Origin: Platanthera guangdongensis
Taxonomy: Eukaryota > Streptophyta > Magnoliopsida > Asparagales > Orchidaceae
Length of the DNA stretch: 64,000 nt
Assembly (NCBI GenBank): GCA_039583875.1
Contig: CM077158.1
Coordinates: 243,211,447 to 243,275,446, forward strand
Direction: 5' to 3'
Position 1 is the first letter of the stretch, and each line of letters opens with the position of its first letter. Both the position numbers and the translations under genes were made by a program. The notes under the pieces are model-generated. The model did no database searches. It saw nothing but the letters and a program-made list of their open reading frames with translations, and was not told the DNA's origin. This document shows positions 34,795 to 45,844 of the stretch, piece after piece.

Positions 34795-35061
34795 TTAGGA
34801 TAACCACAACTTGTGCATATCATGCAGCTGACTGAAACGACTCGGTTTGAGGGACGTGCGGTACATCTCCCTCAGCTTTCCGCTATCCCAGACTCGGGCG
34901 GCGGGTGCTGAAAGCGAAGAAGACAGCATGATTTTCAACAGCGACTGTAGCTGATTCCAGAATTTTGATTTGATCTGCGAGTCCTTTTCGAATTCACAAT
35001 CTTTATCTTTATCTGCTATTTCGCGACCATCAAGTAGGTGGAGAAGAGCAGCTTCAAGCAT
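34795..35061 (-). CDS. EDRF1: EDRF1-like protein, last exon
   Basis: Minus-strand exon, 88 codons plus stop (34795-34797), beginning at ATG CTT GAA after the acceptor TTTCTTTGCAG. It reads MLEAALLHLLDGRE, IKSKFWNQLQSLLKIML and ends QLHDMHKLWLS. This is the conserved C-terminus of plant EDRF1-like proteins, normally directly continuous with the segment ending FHSNT. That segment closes the exon at 60864, so both junctions are phase 0. The upstream in-frame extension to 35157 is intron. The two exons are separated by 25.8 kb. Confidence 0.9.
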   Translation of the reverse strand: MLEAALLHLLDGREIADKDKDCEFEKDSQIKSKFWNQLQSLLKIMLSSSLSAPAARVWDSGKLREMYRTSLKPSRFSQLHDMHKLWLS

Positions 35062-35156
35062 CTGCAAAGAAATGAAATGTCTTAGAAAACTGAATACAGG
35101 AATGTTGCTACATTTCTTTATAGGAATATTTATCAAAACTTCCCTGAAAATCAGCA

Positions 35157-35450
35157 TAATTACAGGTTGTGCCCCTCTTTCTCTTGAAATTATAAAAACC
35201 TCCCACTTTAGTACATTTCAAAGATTTTTTTGTCTGCGCATGGATGTTGAGAAATATAAACTTACAGAGGAGTTTTTAGTAATTCCAAAAGATGGGTGCA
35301 ATCTGTAATTTAGCAAACTTAGCGGAAGCTCCTTAAAGGGCCGCTTACCGGGAACTCCCCTGTAAGTTTGCAAAATTACAGCTTGCACCACTCTATCTTT
35401 TGTACTTACAAAAACCTCCCCTGTAAGTTCATATTTCATGACATGCATGT
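35157..35450. repeat. Degenerate repeat with TTACAG/AAAACCTCCC words
   Basis: Near 35160 and 35380 direct copies of TTACAG-TTG-CACC-type and ACAAAAACCTCCC words occur; an inverted version lies at 35262-35310. This looks like a MITE-type repeat, boundaries and family unclear. Confidence 0.35.
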
Positions 35451-35506
35451 ACAAAAAACACCCTAAATTGAAAAATTCAGATAGGAGGTTTATGTAATTT
35501 CAAAAG

Positions 35507-35667
35507 TGTTAGAAGTAGGACAAAAATATCAAGTGCAATTTCATTCATCCACATAGAGGCTTAATATAAGAACTACATGTACTCACAAATTCACATACAC
35601 GATGCGGGACTAAACTAAAAACATTGTTAAATGACTCGATTAATATGAAATACTCATAACTCCAACA
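35507..35667 (-). repeat. 3' LTR of non-autonomous Copia A
   Basis: 161 bp; shares AAGTGCAATTTCATTCATCC with 42172-42280 and, as reverse complement, with the LTRs at 57713 and 59267. Confidence 0.75.
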
Positions 35668-35917
35668 CTCTCCCTCAAGCTGAAGGGGGGCCCTTCAGCT
35701 TGGACACGTCAAATAACGACAATGAAGGTAGGTAACGTGGGGCAAAACAATAGACGAACCATCGGGGGAAAACCAAACCGGGGAATCAAGCCGAGGACAA
35801 CCACACACGACACTAACCCACACACGACACAGGCACACGACGTGGACTCGATGGAAACCGATCAACCAACATCACCTACACACACATGTGAAAGAGAATG
35901 AAAGATATGAAACAAAC

Positions 35918-36261
35918 AGATATGAACATGCACGAAAGAGAGAGAGAGAGAGAGTGAGAGACTAGAGAGGAAGAAGAGACTAGGGTTAGGGTTGAGGAAA
36001 GAAACCTGATATGTCTTCAATGAATCCTTCCCAAAGCAGCCCCGGGCTATAAATACCCGGGGAAAGGAGGGGCCGCCCCCCCCCCCCCCCCCCCCAAGTG
36101 GGGCTGAACCGGAGTGGTTCAGCCCCCCCCCCCCCCCCTTCTGGCTGATTTAATGAGTGGGGGCTGAACCGGATGGTTCAGCCCCGTTGTCTTGCGCGCG
36201 CTCCTTGGTCCGCCGCGAGTATTTATGTCCCGAGAACCCAAGCGGGTGTGGGGGCATAACA
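35918..36261 (-). repeat. 3' LTR of the Reina-like Gypsy
   Basis: 344 bp. Contains long C homopolymers (about 36077-36095 and 36124-36138), a GA microsatellite and TATAAATA within a CCGGG palindrome (about 36045). First base is A where TG...CA ends predict T. Confidence 0.9.
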
Positions 36262-39200
36262 TTCCCCTCTCCATCAAGCACCAGCTTGTCCTCAAGGTGG
36301 AAGTCCGGGAACCGCTCGCGGAACTCCAACAAGTCGACCCATGAGTTGTGCCCAGCGTCCAACTGCCGCCATTTGACGAGTACCGCTGGTCGATATTCCG
36401 TGCCCGACTTCTTCCATTTGGTAAGCAAAATGGCCTCTGGTGACAGCCGTAACCCACCCGTGCTGGCCGCCTCGGGGAGGAAAGGGTTGGCCCGAACGGA
36501 AGCCCCGAGCTTCTTCTTCAAAACAGAGACATGAAATGTCGGGTGGATGCGGGACCCCGCTGGAAGATCCAAGGTGTAGGCCACTGGGCCCACCCGACGT
36601 AGAATGCGGAATGGCCCGTAGTAACATGGGGCGAGTTTCTGATTCATCCTCCGAGAAACTGACAGCTGGCGGTAAGGTTGGAGCTTGAGGAAAACCTCAT
36701 CACCCACTGCGAACTCCCGCCCGGTACGGTGCTTGTCTGCCTGTGCCTTCATGCGGTCCTGAGCGACCCGCAGATTGTCCCGAAGTAAGGCTAAAGTGCG
36801 ATCCCGATCCTGAAGTGTCCGCTCCACGGCTGGGAGAGCGGCGCTGGAGGGCTCGTAAGAACTCAAGGTAGGGGAGGGCGGCCGTATACCACCTCGAAGG
36901 GGGTGACCTTGCTGGCTGTGTGGAAGGACGTGTTGTAACAGTACTCCGCCCAATGCAACCAACGGGTCCACGTGCGTGGCTCGTCCATCACAAAACACCG
37001 TAAGTAGGTCTCCACTCCCCTGTTGAGGACCTCTGTCCGTCCGTCCGTCTGGGGATGGTGGGCTGTGCTCATACATAGCGTAGTGCCCTGGAGCCGAAAG
37101 AGCTCCCTCCAAAAACTGCTGATAAAGACCGGATCCCTGTCGGAAATGATGGAACGTGGAAGGCCATGGAGGCGCACAATCTCCCGCGCAAATAACTCTG
37201 CAACTGTCTCCCCCGTGTATGGATGGCTCAATGGTAGGAAATGACCATACTTGGAAAGCTTGTCTACCACCACCAGGATGACGGACTTGCCTTGGGACTT
37301 GGGCAACCCGTCAATGAAATCCATGGAAATGGTGTCCCACACCTGGTGCGGGATCTCGAGCGGTGTAAGAAGCCCAGCCGGTGATGTGGTCTCGTACTTC
37401 TGCCTCTGGCAAATCTCACACTCCCGTACAAATTGCTGGACATCGCGACGCATCCCCTTCCAGAAGACATTTGCTCGGAGCCGCTGAAGTGTCCGGAGAA
37501 TCCCTGCGTGACCGCCTGTGGGTGAAGCGTGAAACTCCTGCATCATCGCCGTCCGCCATGGCGACGCGGAGGGAATGACTACTCTGCCCTGGAAGTACAG
37601 CCGCTGGCCCTGAAGATGGTAGCCCGGCTCCGTAGCTTGACCCTGCTGTAGTGCCTCTACAATGGTGCGTAGCTCGGGGTCCTGGAGTACCGCTGCTTGT
37701 ATCTCGTCCAAGGTGGTGATCACTGGCCCCGACACATGAGAGAGGGAGCTCTCAGGTAGGCGGGAGAGTGCGTCGGCGACCACATTCTCTCTGCCATGCT
37801 TGTACACAATCTCGTAATCATACCCCCATCAACTTGGTCAACCACTTTTGCTGCAGTGGAGACGCCAAGCGCTGCTCCAGGAAGTGCTTCAAGCTTTGGT
37901 GATCCGTACGGACCTGGAAGTGCTGTCCCAGAAGATAGGGTCGCCACATCTCGACCGCATGTATAATTGCCAAAATCTCCTTCTCATACGTTGAAAGCCC
38001 CAGCGTCCGTGGGGCCAAGGCCTTGCTGAAGTAAGCGAGCGGGCGGCCCTCCTGCATCAGGACTGCCCCGAGGCCGACGCCCGAAACATCAGTCTCCACC
38101 ACAAATCCCTTGGTAAAATCCGGCAGCGCCAACACCGGTGTAGTGGTCATGGCCTGCTTTAAAGCCCGGAAGGCCTCGTCCGCCTCGAGGCTCCACTGGA
38201 ACGCATCCTTCTGCAACAGCTGTGTCAGAGGTCGAGCAATCTTGCCGTAGTCCTTCACAAAACGGCGGTAATACCTCGTCAGCCCGAGGAAGCCACGCAA
38301 GGCTCGCACCGTCGTGGGCTGGGGCCAGGACACCATACTCGCAATCTTTTGTGGGTCTGCCTGGACCCCCCGGGCGGACACAAGGTGCCCCAGATACTCG
38401 ACCTGACTCTGTCCGAAAGAACACTTGGACTTTTTGGCGAATAGCTGGTGCTCCCGCAGTACGGTGAGGACATGTCGCACGTGCTCCAAATGGTCGTCCC
38501 AAGCCCTGCTATAGATTAGTATATCATCAAAAAATACCAGGACATACCGGCGAAGTAGTGGTCGAAAGATTTCGTTCATCACAGCCTGAAAGGTGGAGGG
38601 AGCGTTGGCCAACCCGAACGACATCACCAAGAACTCGTAGTGACCGTCGTGGGTGCGGAACGCTGTTTTGTGGACATCCTCTTCCTTCATCCGAATTTGA
38701 TGATAACCGGACCGGAGGTCCAGTTTGGTGAACAGACTCGCTCCATGCAGCTCATCCAGCAACTCAATCATAGGAATGAGAAACTTGTCCTTGATGGTGG
38801 AGCTATTCAGCCCCCGGTAATCGACGCAGAATCGCCAGGAGCCATCCTTCTTCTTGACCAAGATGATCGGAGAAGAGAACGCGCTGGTGCTGGGCCGAAT
38901 AATGCCTGTCGCTAGCATCTCCCGTACGCTGCGCTCGATCTCCGCCTTTTGAACATACGGGTAGCGGTAAGGACGTATATTGGTAGGGTCCGTCCCTGTC
39001 TTCAGCTGTATCTGGTGATCCCGGAAACGCGAGGGAGGCAGAGTGTGCGGCTCCTGAAAGACATCCTCGAACTGAGCTAAAAGCAGTTGTATTGGGTCCG
39101 ACGCTACCTGCGTGTCGGCCCCTCCTGCCGCCACCCCGAGTATCATGGCCATCATACTACCCTGCTCCTCCAGTCTCTGCAGGCTTCGTAGGGAGATCTC

Positions 39201-39340
39201 CTTGAGAGGGGCGGATCGGATACCGTGCAAACAGTAATCCGTCCCCTGCTGCGTGAACTCCAGTGTCATGCGGTCCCAGTCCGTGGTCACCCGCCTCAGT
39301 TGGCGGAGCCACTGTACCCCAAGTACCATATCAGACCCTT
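36150..39340 (-). pseudogene. Pol of the Reina-like Gypsy: RT, RNase H, integrase, chromodomain
   Basis: Read downwards from 39340. It opens with DMVLGVQWLRQLRRV, the end of a retropepsin; the DSG active site is absent. RT (about 39080-38400) has [29 protein letters not shown] and FFDDILIYSR. RNase H (about 38150-37850) has ETDVSGVGLGAVL and RTDHQSLKHFLEQ. A single-base change in a G run near 37823-37828 breaks the frame; integrase (37807-36863) has CEICQRQKYE, SMDFIDGLPKS, VVDKLSKYGHFLPL, SDRDPVF and AHHPQTDGRTEV. A second change near 36880 precedes the tail (to 36150) with HPTFHVSVLKKKL and the chromodomain SPEAILLTKW, VLVKWRQLD, WVDLLEFRERFPDFHLED. The frame runs through the purine tract and about 110 bases into the LTR before stopping. 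Confidence 0.88.
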
Positions 39341-40717
39341 TAATCGGAAGGAGGTAGACGTCGGTGCCTGCTCCCTTCTGCCTGTTGCTGGGGCGGGCGG
39401 GACCCTTGGTGGGGCCCGACTTCTCTGACGGCTGAAGCGCTCCTCCTGTATGCGGGCCAGACTGATGGCATGGCTTAGACTGCGCGGCATATACGCGTGG
39501 ACCTCATCCCTCAAATGGTCCCACAGGCCGGATATGAAACAACTGAGGAGCGTCTTCTCTTCCCAATTAACCCGATTTGCTAGCTTCTCGGAGTCCGCTC
39601 GATATTCCATCACTGTGCCCTTCTGACGGAGTTTCTGTAGCGTGGCCTCCACATCCTCGTACTCCAACGGCCCGAAACGTGTCACGAACCCTTCCACAAA
39701 ATTCGCCCATGTTGCGTATCCGTAGGCCCGTATGAACCACTGAGCCCACTGATATGCGTCCTCTTCCAGATGGAAAGAAGCCAGTTGCACCCACTGATCA
39801 TTCGGTATCTCTTGATAAGTGAAAAATAACTCCGCCTTTTGCACATATTCCAAGGCATCCCCGCCGCGGAACTTAGGGAAATTCATGCGAGTTCGCTTCG
39901 GGGGCATGTAGGGCCGTTGATGCATATCCCCGTGTCTCCCGTTGAACTCCGGTCCGTGCTGTGGTCGGCCGAAAGGGTCATGGAAATTCGCTCCCCCTTG
40001 GCCGCCGCCCCATTGCTGCCCCTCGCCTTGAAATCCCTGTCGGCGTAGCTGCTCGGGCCATGTCTCGCCATTCCCAAACCTCATCGGCCCCCCCACGTGC
40101 TGCGGCGTCGGTAGAAGGCCCGTTCTTCCTCCGAAATGGGCGTCAGCAGCCCCCGGTGGTCTCAAGGGAGCTACTGTGGCCTCCCGGGTCCTCCATGGGT
40201 CCGCTGCGGTCCCCTCCTGGGCGGCGGAAGGTCCGCCTGCCCCGCTCCCGGCCTGCACGCACGGATGCGGCAGTTGCGGGCCGGTCCAGGGCGCTGGCTG
40301 GCGGAGGGAGTAGGCGCCCCCTGGGCGGCCACCGCCGGCCCCTTCGAGTGTTGTCGACCAGCCAGGGTGGCTGTGTGACGCCCGGATCCACGCGGGGGCC
40401 GATCCGGCGCCCGCTGGCTTCGTGCGGACCGGATCGGTCCCGATTCCGCCGGGACCGAAGTGTCCAGACCCCGCCGATCCTCCGTTGACATTTTGTGGCG
40501 CCTCGGTTTCAGAATCGCTGCCTTGAACCGCCTTGCCCTTCAACGATTGCATCAACAACGCCTTGATCTCCTCCATACGTCCATCCATGCGTTCCTCCAT
40601 GTTTTTTGTGGACGTGTTCAAGCGGCCTTCCATGGCCGCCACCGAATCCGCCAACCCTACGTAGTTCTCCTCTAGGGTAGCCAATCGTGCGGTCTCCGCC
40701 TCCGAGCGTGTCACCAT
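39296..40717 (-). pseudogene. Gag of the Reina-like Gypsy, fused to a truncated protease
   Basis: ATG at 40715-40717, 26 bases inside the primer-site end of the 5' LTR; the frame is open for 473 codons. N-terminal MVTRSEAETARLATLEEN is followed by a coiled-coil-like segment, a low-complexity Pro/Gly/Arg middle, and a retrotransposon capsid domain (FPKFRGGDALEYVQKAE, WANFVEGFVTRFGP, LSCFISGLWDHLRDEV). After RRSRAP-type residues the sequence jumps directly to the last strand of a protease read in another frame. So the CCHC knuckle and catalytic part of the protease were lost by internal deletion. Confidence 0.85.
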
Positions 40718-40746
40718 GGTCGCAGGAAGGAGGCTCTGATACCAAA

Positions 40747-41090
40747 TGATATGAACGTGCAAGAAAGAGAGAGAGAGAGAGAGTGAGAGACTAGAGAGGA
40801 AGGAGAGACTAGGGTTAGGGTTGAGGAAAGGGAGGAAAGAAACCTGATATGTCTTCAATGAATCCTTCCCAAAGCAGCCCCGGGCTATAAATACCCGGGG
40901 AAAGGAGGGGGCCGGCCGGCCCCCCCAAGTGGGGCTGAACCGGAGTGGTTCAACCCCCCCCCCCCCCATTTGACTGATTTAATGAGTGGGGGCTGAACCG
41001 GATGGTTCAGCCCCGTTGTCTTGCGAGCGCTCCTTGGTCCGCCGCGAGTATTTATGTCCCGAGAACCCAAGCGGGTGTGGGGGCATAACA
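40747..41090 (-). repeat. 5' LTR of the Reina-like Gypsy
   Basis: 344 bp, same length as 35918-36261 and closely similar; differs in C-run length and a GGGAGG insertion. Followed by CAAAC at 41091-41095. Confidence 0.9.
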
Positions 41091-42171
41091 CAAACCATCA
41101 ACAGGGCAACCAGGGATAATCCGTCGGAGATAATCCGCACAAAGGGCGGTCCATTACGACACGGTCCCGCACGACATGGTCCCGCACGACACGGTCCCAC
41201 GCGACACAACCCGCTGAGATTAGAACAATCAACACAATCACGCCCCAACACATGACCAATCGAAAGACAAGCTGGGGAGACACTAACAACATATGACATA
41301 AGCCTGGAGGCCGTGTGAAACAAATGCGAAAAAGTCGGGAAAGATCATCTGAGTTGCTTTCATCCCAACACTCTCCCTCACGTGAAACACACGTGCATAT
41401 AGGCATAATAACAACCATAATAAACACTGACAATATTCAAGCAAAAACATTGAAAGACACCCAAAAAAAACAAAAAGTACCAAATCAGCACGAGGCATCA
41501 TCATCGGCGAGATATCAACACCCCAGAAGGAGTAGCAGCAACAGGGATCGACAAAAGAACCATAGACAGTTGCTAGTCCATAAAAATGGGAGGCAACGGT
41601 TGTATCTGCAGGAGATCTTTGACAGGAAGGCTGGAAGGGAATGTCAGGGACGGGATCAGCTCCATAGAGATGTGGAGGCTCCAGATAAGCAGCAAGGATC
41701 AGATCTGGGGCCGATGAGAAGGGACTGGAACGGGAGCAGAATCCATTTGCGAGAGCAGCAAGAAGATCGGCCATTGACAAGAGAAGTAATAGGGCGGTCG
41801 CCGAAAGGAAGATCCGTCTTCGTCAAAGAGAAGAGACGGGCACAACGGAAAGAGAAGTCGTTGAATAGCCGTTGCAGAGAGGCAAAACGGGCTCGTCGAA
41901 CAGGAATCGTCGACGATAGCGCGCAAAAAAAAAAAAGAAATCACGGGTGTCAACGATGACAATGGCGTTGTCGACGCAGGCGTGGGGATTAGGAGCCGCT
42001 CCCGCCGACGGACACAAAAGTCGACCCCGTCAACAGGAGTGGGAGCAGAGCGCAGCTTCTGTGCTGCCAGAGGAGTCAAACCGAGAAGCAGAAAAACCGA
42101 ATCGAGGGGAAGCAAAGAGAAACAGACGACAGGAATAAAATTAGGGCTTTAGATGGATGGCTCTAATACCA

Positions 42172-42280
42172 TGTTAGAAGTAAGAGGAAAATATTAAGTG
42201 CAATTTCATTCATCCATATATGGGCTTAATATAAGAATTACATGAACTCACAAACTCACATACACGACATGGGACTAAAC
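42172..42280 (-). repeat. 5' LTR of non-autonomous Copia A, truncated
   Basis: Homologous to 35507-35615 up to GGGACTAAAC, then replaced by a LINE 3' end. Confidence 0.7.
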
Positions 42281-42545
42281 AACAACATTCAAGAATTTAT
42301 CCCACTATAGTGGGGTTGGCTTATATGGATCCTTTGTCGCCTTTGTGCCATCTTTAGTCATAATCTCACTAATGCCAAAGTGCATCATGTCTTTCCTTAT
42401 AGTTTCATTCCAAGTCTTTGTTGGTCTACCCCTCACCCGTTTAACATGCCTAGTGACCAAACTCTCACAACGCTTAACATGTGCCTCTAATGGTCTCCTT
42501 TGTACGTGTCTTAACCATCCTAGTTGAGCATCTCACATCTTCTAT
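42281..42545 (-). mobile_element. LINE 3' end, copy 1
   Basis: Begins AACAACATTC (the complement of a GTT-type LINE tail) and CCCACTATAGTGGGGTTGG, then the RTE-type ORF2 3' region. From 42325 it matches 44228-44455 and the LINE at 30104-30847. It ends at CATCTTCT, where Copia sequence starts. Confidence 0.7.
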
Positions 42546-44223
42546 ACTGTTGTAGCCGACCCCACTACAGTATGTTTCTGCTGATGTTACTTTCTTTGAG
42601 GATACACCTTACTTTCCTCAACCTTCCACTCTCTCACTACTTGATGAATCGCCTTCTATACATGTTCCCTCTGCTCCTTTATCTGTACATCTCTTCCCGC
42701 TCTTCCACACAAGTTCCCGTTTCACCATCAATTTCTCCCACTACTACCTCTATACCTTTGGAGCCGTCGCAGACAGTTCCCAGGCTAGTAATCTCTCTGA
42801 CGGATGGGTCAGGTATGAAAGTCAAGACAGATCTTGATCTTCTGATTGCTCTACAGAAGGGGATTCAGACATGTACTAAGCATTTTATTGATGATGTCTC
42901 GTATGCTCGTCTTTCACCAACTAGACAACAATTTGCTCTTGCTCTCTCAGCTACTGTCATTCTGTCTACCTATCATGAGGTTCTTGTTCTTCCTCATTAG
43001 AAAGCTACTATGGATGAAAAAATAAAGACCTTGACCGAAAGAGGTACTTGGACTCTTATCCCTACTCCTCCAGCGGCAGATGTGGTTGGTTGTCGGTGGA
43101 TCTTTGTCATCAAGTATCATCCTGATGGTACTATCAATCGTTATAAGGCGAGGCTAGTTGTCAAATGCTTTACTCAGACTTATAGTGTGGAGTTCTTTGA
43201 CACTTTCTCCTCAGTTGCTCGAATTAGCATGATCCGTGTCATTTTCCTTATGGTCATTAACAAGGACTGAGAGATGTTTCAACTGGATGTTAAAAATGTC
43301 TTCCTTTATGGTGATCTGCAAGGAGTGATGTATATGGAACAACCTCCAGGGTATGTTGCTTGGGGGGAGTCACAATTATGTAATTTTAGGAATGTTATAT
43401 ATGGCCTAAAGCAGAGTCCATGGGTCTGGTTTGAGAAGTTCAGCACAGTTATATCCGTTATTGGTTTTGCTCGAAATTCTGCAGATCATTTTTTTTTCAT
43501 ACGCAAGACTTCTAAATGACTAGTTCTTGTTTTCTATGTGGATGACTACTTTTTTACAGTTGATGATAATGAGAGAATTAATCTAGCAAAAAGATATCTT
43601 TGACAACATTTTGTTACTAAAGATACGTGGTCTCCAAAGTACTTTATGGGGACAGAAATCTCACGAAGACAGGGTTTGTTATTCTATCACAACAAAAGTA
43701 TGTGTTGGACCTTTTGAAAGAGACTGGTCTTCTTGAGACGAGAACTATTAAGTGTCCAATAGCAGTTGGTGATGACAAGTGTTGGGCCGAGGATTCTCTT
43801 CTTCCTGATAGTACCAGGTACAGACGACTGGTGGAAAAACTCATCTATCTGACTATTACAATACTAGATATATGTTATACAGTAGAAAGGGTAAGCCAGT
43901 TTATGCAGCCACCCACGGAATGTCATCTTCGTTCAACCTTAAAAATCCTGGAGTATATGAAAGGGTCTCCAGGAAAGGGTTACTATTTCAAAAATGTAAT
44001 CATCTAAGAATTGAAGTCTACTCAGATGCACACTATGTTGATAATAAATAAGATAAGAAGTCCACGTTTGAATTTTGCATCTTTGTACGAGAAAATCTGG
44101 TTAGCTGGAAAAATAAAAAGCAGTCTGTTGGGCCAATTGCTGAAGCTGAATACAGAAGCATGACTTCAACAACTTGCGAGTTGAAATGGTTATGAGCATT
44201 TATGCTTGATCTTTTAAAATTTT
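42546..44223 (+). pseudogene. Copia RT-RNase H fragment between two LINE copies
   Basis: From about 42570 (AGTATGTTTCTGCTGATGTT) to about 44215 it is homologous to the Copia at 54780-56400. It includes the RT segments VVGCRWIFVIKYHPDGT and RYKARLV, FQLDVKNVFLYGDLQ, QPPGYVAW, YGLKQSPW and the RNase H region SVGPIAEAEYRSMTS. Stops and frame changes occur throughout. Neither LTR is present. The 5' junction reads GTAGCCGACCCCACT, itself LINE-tail-like. Confidence 0.8.
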
Positions 44224-44755
44224 AAATACTCTATGGATCCTTTGTCGTCGTTGTGTCCTATCTTTTGTCATAATCTCACTAATGCCTAAGTACATCATGT
44301 TTTTCCTTATAGTTTCATTCCAAGTCTTTATTGGTCTACCCCTCTCTCGTTTAACATGCCTAGTGACTAGTCTCACAATGCCTAACTGGTGCCTCTAATG
44401 GTCTCCTTTTTACGTGTCCAAACCATCTTAGTCGAGTTTCTCGCATCTTCTCTGCAATTGGTTCTACTCTTGTCTTATCCCTGATACATTCATTCCTAAT
44501 TTTATCTAGTCTCATGTGTCCACATATCCACCTAAGCATTCTCATCTCCGCAACTCTCATTTTTGCTCATGTACACAATTCACTGCCCAACACTCAGAAC
44601 CATAGAACAACGTTGGTTTAATTGCAGTGCGGTAAAACTTGCCCTTAAGTTTTAATGGTACTTTACAATCACATAAGATTTCTGACGCACCTTTTCACTT
44701 CAACTAACACGCTTGGAGTCTGTCACATCTTTATCAATACCTCCATCTTTTTAAC
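44224..44755 (-). mobile_element. LINE 3' region, copy 2
   Basis: Minus-strand frame 44560-44360 reads [26 protein letters not shown] and [14 protein letters not shown], the typical C-terminal end of plant RTE/L1-like ORF2. About 225 bp of it duplicates 42325-42545. It lacks the GTT tail. Confidence 0.8.
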
Positions 44756-45652
44756 AATGCACGCAAATTTTAAAAAAAAAATTCCCACAAAAAAATGAGA
44801 TGTCGACAGACATGCTGTACTTGTCGAAGGATATTTAAAATAGTGATTCTTAATTGTTTTATTTCTTGAAGTATTTCCGATCATCTTAATACTTTTATTT
44901 CATTTTTAATTTATTGATGTAAATTTGAAAACATTAGTCTCTGACATTCATTTATCCACACACTAACTAGGTTAGAAACCATAGTCGCCACGCACAGGCA
45001 CAGATAATAAGCTTGCAATTCAAAGGAATTCATCTCTATTTTTCTGTTACTAAGTTGTATTTGTAGTACTAGAGGGCTCCTCATAATCTATGATTAAAGA
45101 ATGTCTACCACATACTTTATAAACAAAAGCAATTGATGCTCATCATATGCGCTCTTTCCTAAAATAGAGTAATGATGAGTTTTAGAGTCTTTAGGGAAAG
45201 GAGATGCTCCCATGGATGCAGTTTATAAATTGTTTATGAGCCTTTGTTTGAAAGATCTTAACAGAAGTTCTCGGTACAAGATCTTGGTAAATATGTTTCC
45301 TATCGAGGTCTTGACAAGTCATATTGACTGCGCTAATCGACATACACACTTGTCAAGGGTTGGTTTTAGTTAGGTATCTTGGCGGAAAATTCATAGAATC
45401 TACTCTAGCATCTCCTACTTGATGCATAGTCCATGCTAAAGTCACCCATGCCATCTCCTGTGTTAGACCATTCTTGTGGGAGAACTCAACTTGAACTCTA
45501 GTCATGATTGTCATTCAGATACTCTCTCCCACATTAGTCTCTCCTTCTTATGAAGAACTTGGCATCATGTTTCAATGGAGGTCTTTACTGAGCATCACCA
45601 TTCATAGACATAAGATCTTGTCGCGACGGACTTATTCTTGCCTCCTATATTC
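44756..45652. other. Intron DNA with an older repeat
   Basis: No gene. 45060-45240 resembles the sequence flanking the Copia at 51792-57346 (51710-51786 joined to 57352-57425): both contain TAGTACTAGAGGGCTCCTC-like and GAGTCTTTAGGGAAA words. Confidence 0.45.
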
Positions 45653-45657
45653 ATTGT

Positions 45658-45832
45658 CGTTGGAAAAGCCCATGTATAGAGGCCCATGATGAAGCCCATT
45701 TGTTTATGTTTCTTCTTCTCTGCCCTTTAGTCCCACGTCATGTATATGGATCTTTTCTTTCTTTCTCCCTCCTATAAATACCTTGTATTTGATTATTGAG
45801 AGAGTATATACAAGTTTGAGGTTTTATCCACA
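45658..45832 (+). repeat. 5' LTR of Copia 1
   Basis: 175 bp, TATAAATA at 45773-45780, ends TTTTATCCACA. Confidence 0.9.
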
Positions 45833-45844
45833 TGGTATCAGAGC
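45833..45844 (+). promoter_or_regulatory. Primer binding site of Copia 1
   Basis: TGGTATCAGAGC directly after the LTR; complements initiator Met-tRNA. Confidence 0.9.

Larger units (their letters stand above)
35918..41090 (-). mobile_element. Reina-like chromovirus Gypsy (minus)
   Basis: 5173 bp with 344-bp LTRs at both ends (35918-36261; 40747-41090), target duplication CAAAC at 35913-35917 and 41091-41095, primer site TTTGGTATCAGAGCC on the minus strand next to 40747, and purine tract GAGAGGGGAA next to 36261. Short LTRs, about 5 kb total and an FPDFHLEDK-ending chromodomain fit the Reina clade. The nucleocapsid knuckle and most of the protease are deleted and pol has two single-base frame changes. 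It inserted into the non-autonomous Copia A. Confidence 0.92.
35507..42280 (-). mobile_element. Non-autonomous Copia, copy A (minus), host of the Reina Gypsy
   Basis: 3' LTR at 35507-35667 (161 bp, TGTTAG...CCAACA) and partial 5' LTR at 42172-42280. On the minus strand the 5' LTR is followed by TGGTATTAGAGCC (42159-42171), a Met-tRNA primer site, and the 3' LTR is preceded by CTTGAGGGAGAG. The interior (35668-35917 and 41091-42171) lacks protease, RT and integrase. It is homologous to the plus-strand copy at 57713-59429, for example after the primer site (GCCCTAATTTTATT) and around GGACCGCCCTTTGTGCGGAT. A Reina-like Gypsy sits inside it. The 5' LTR is cut by LINE DNA at 42281. Confidence 0.75.

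Noticed and set aside
36077..36138. Long poly-C tracts as a biological signal
   Set aside because: Homopolymer length differs between the two LTR copies and such runs are prone to assembly error.
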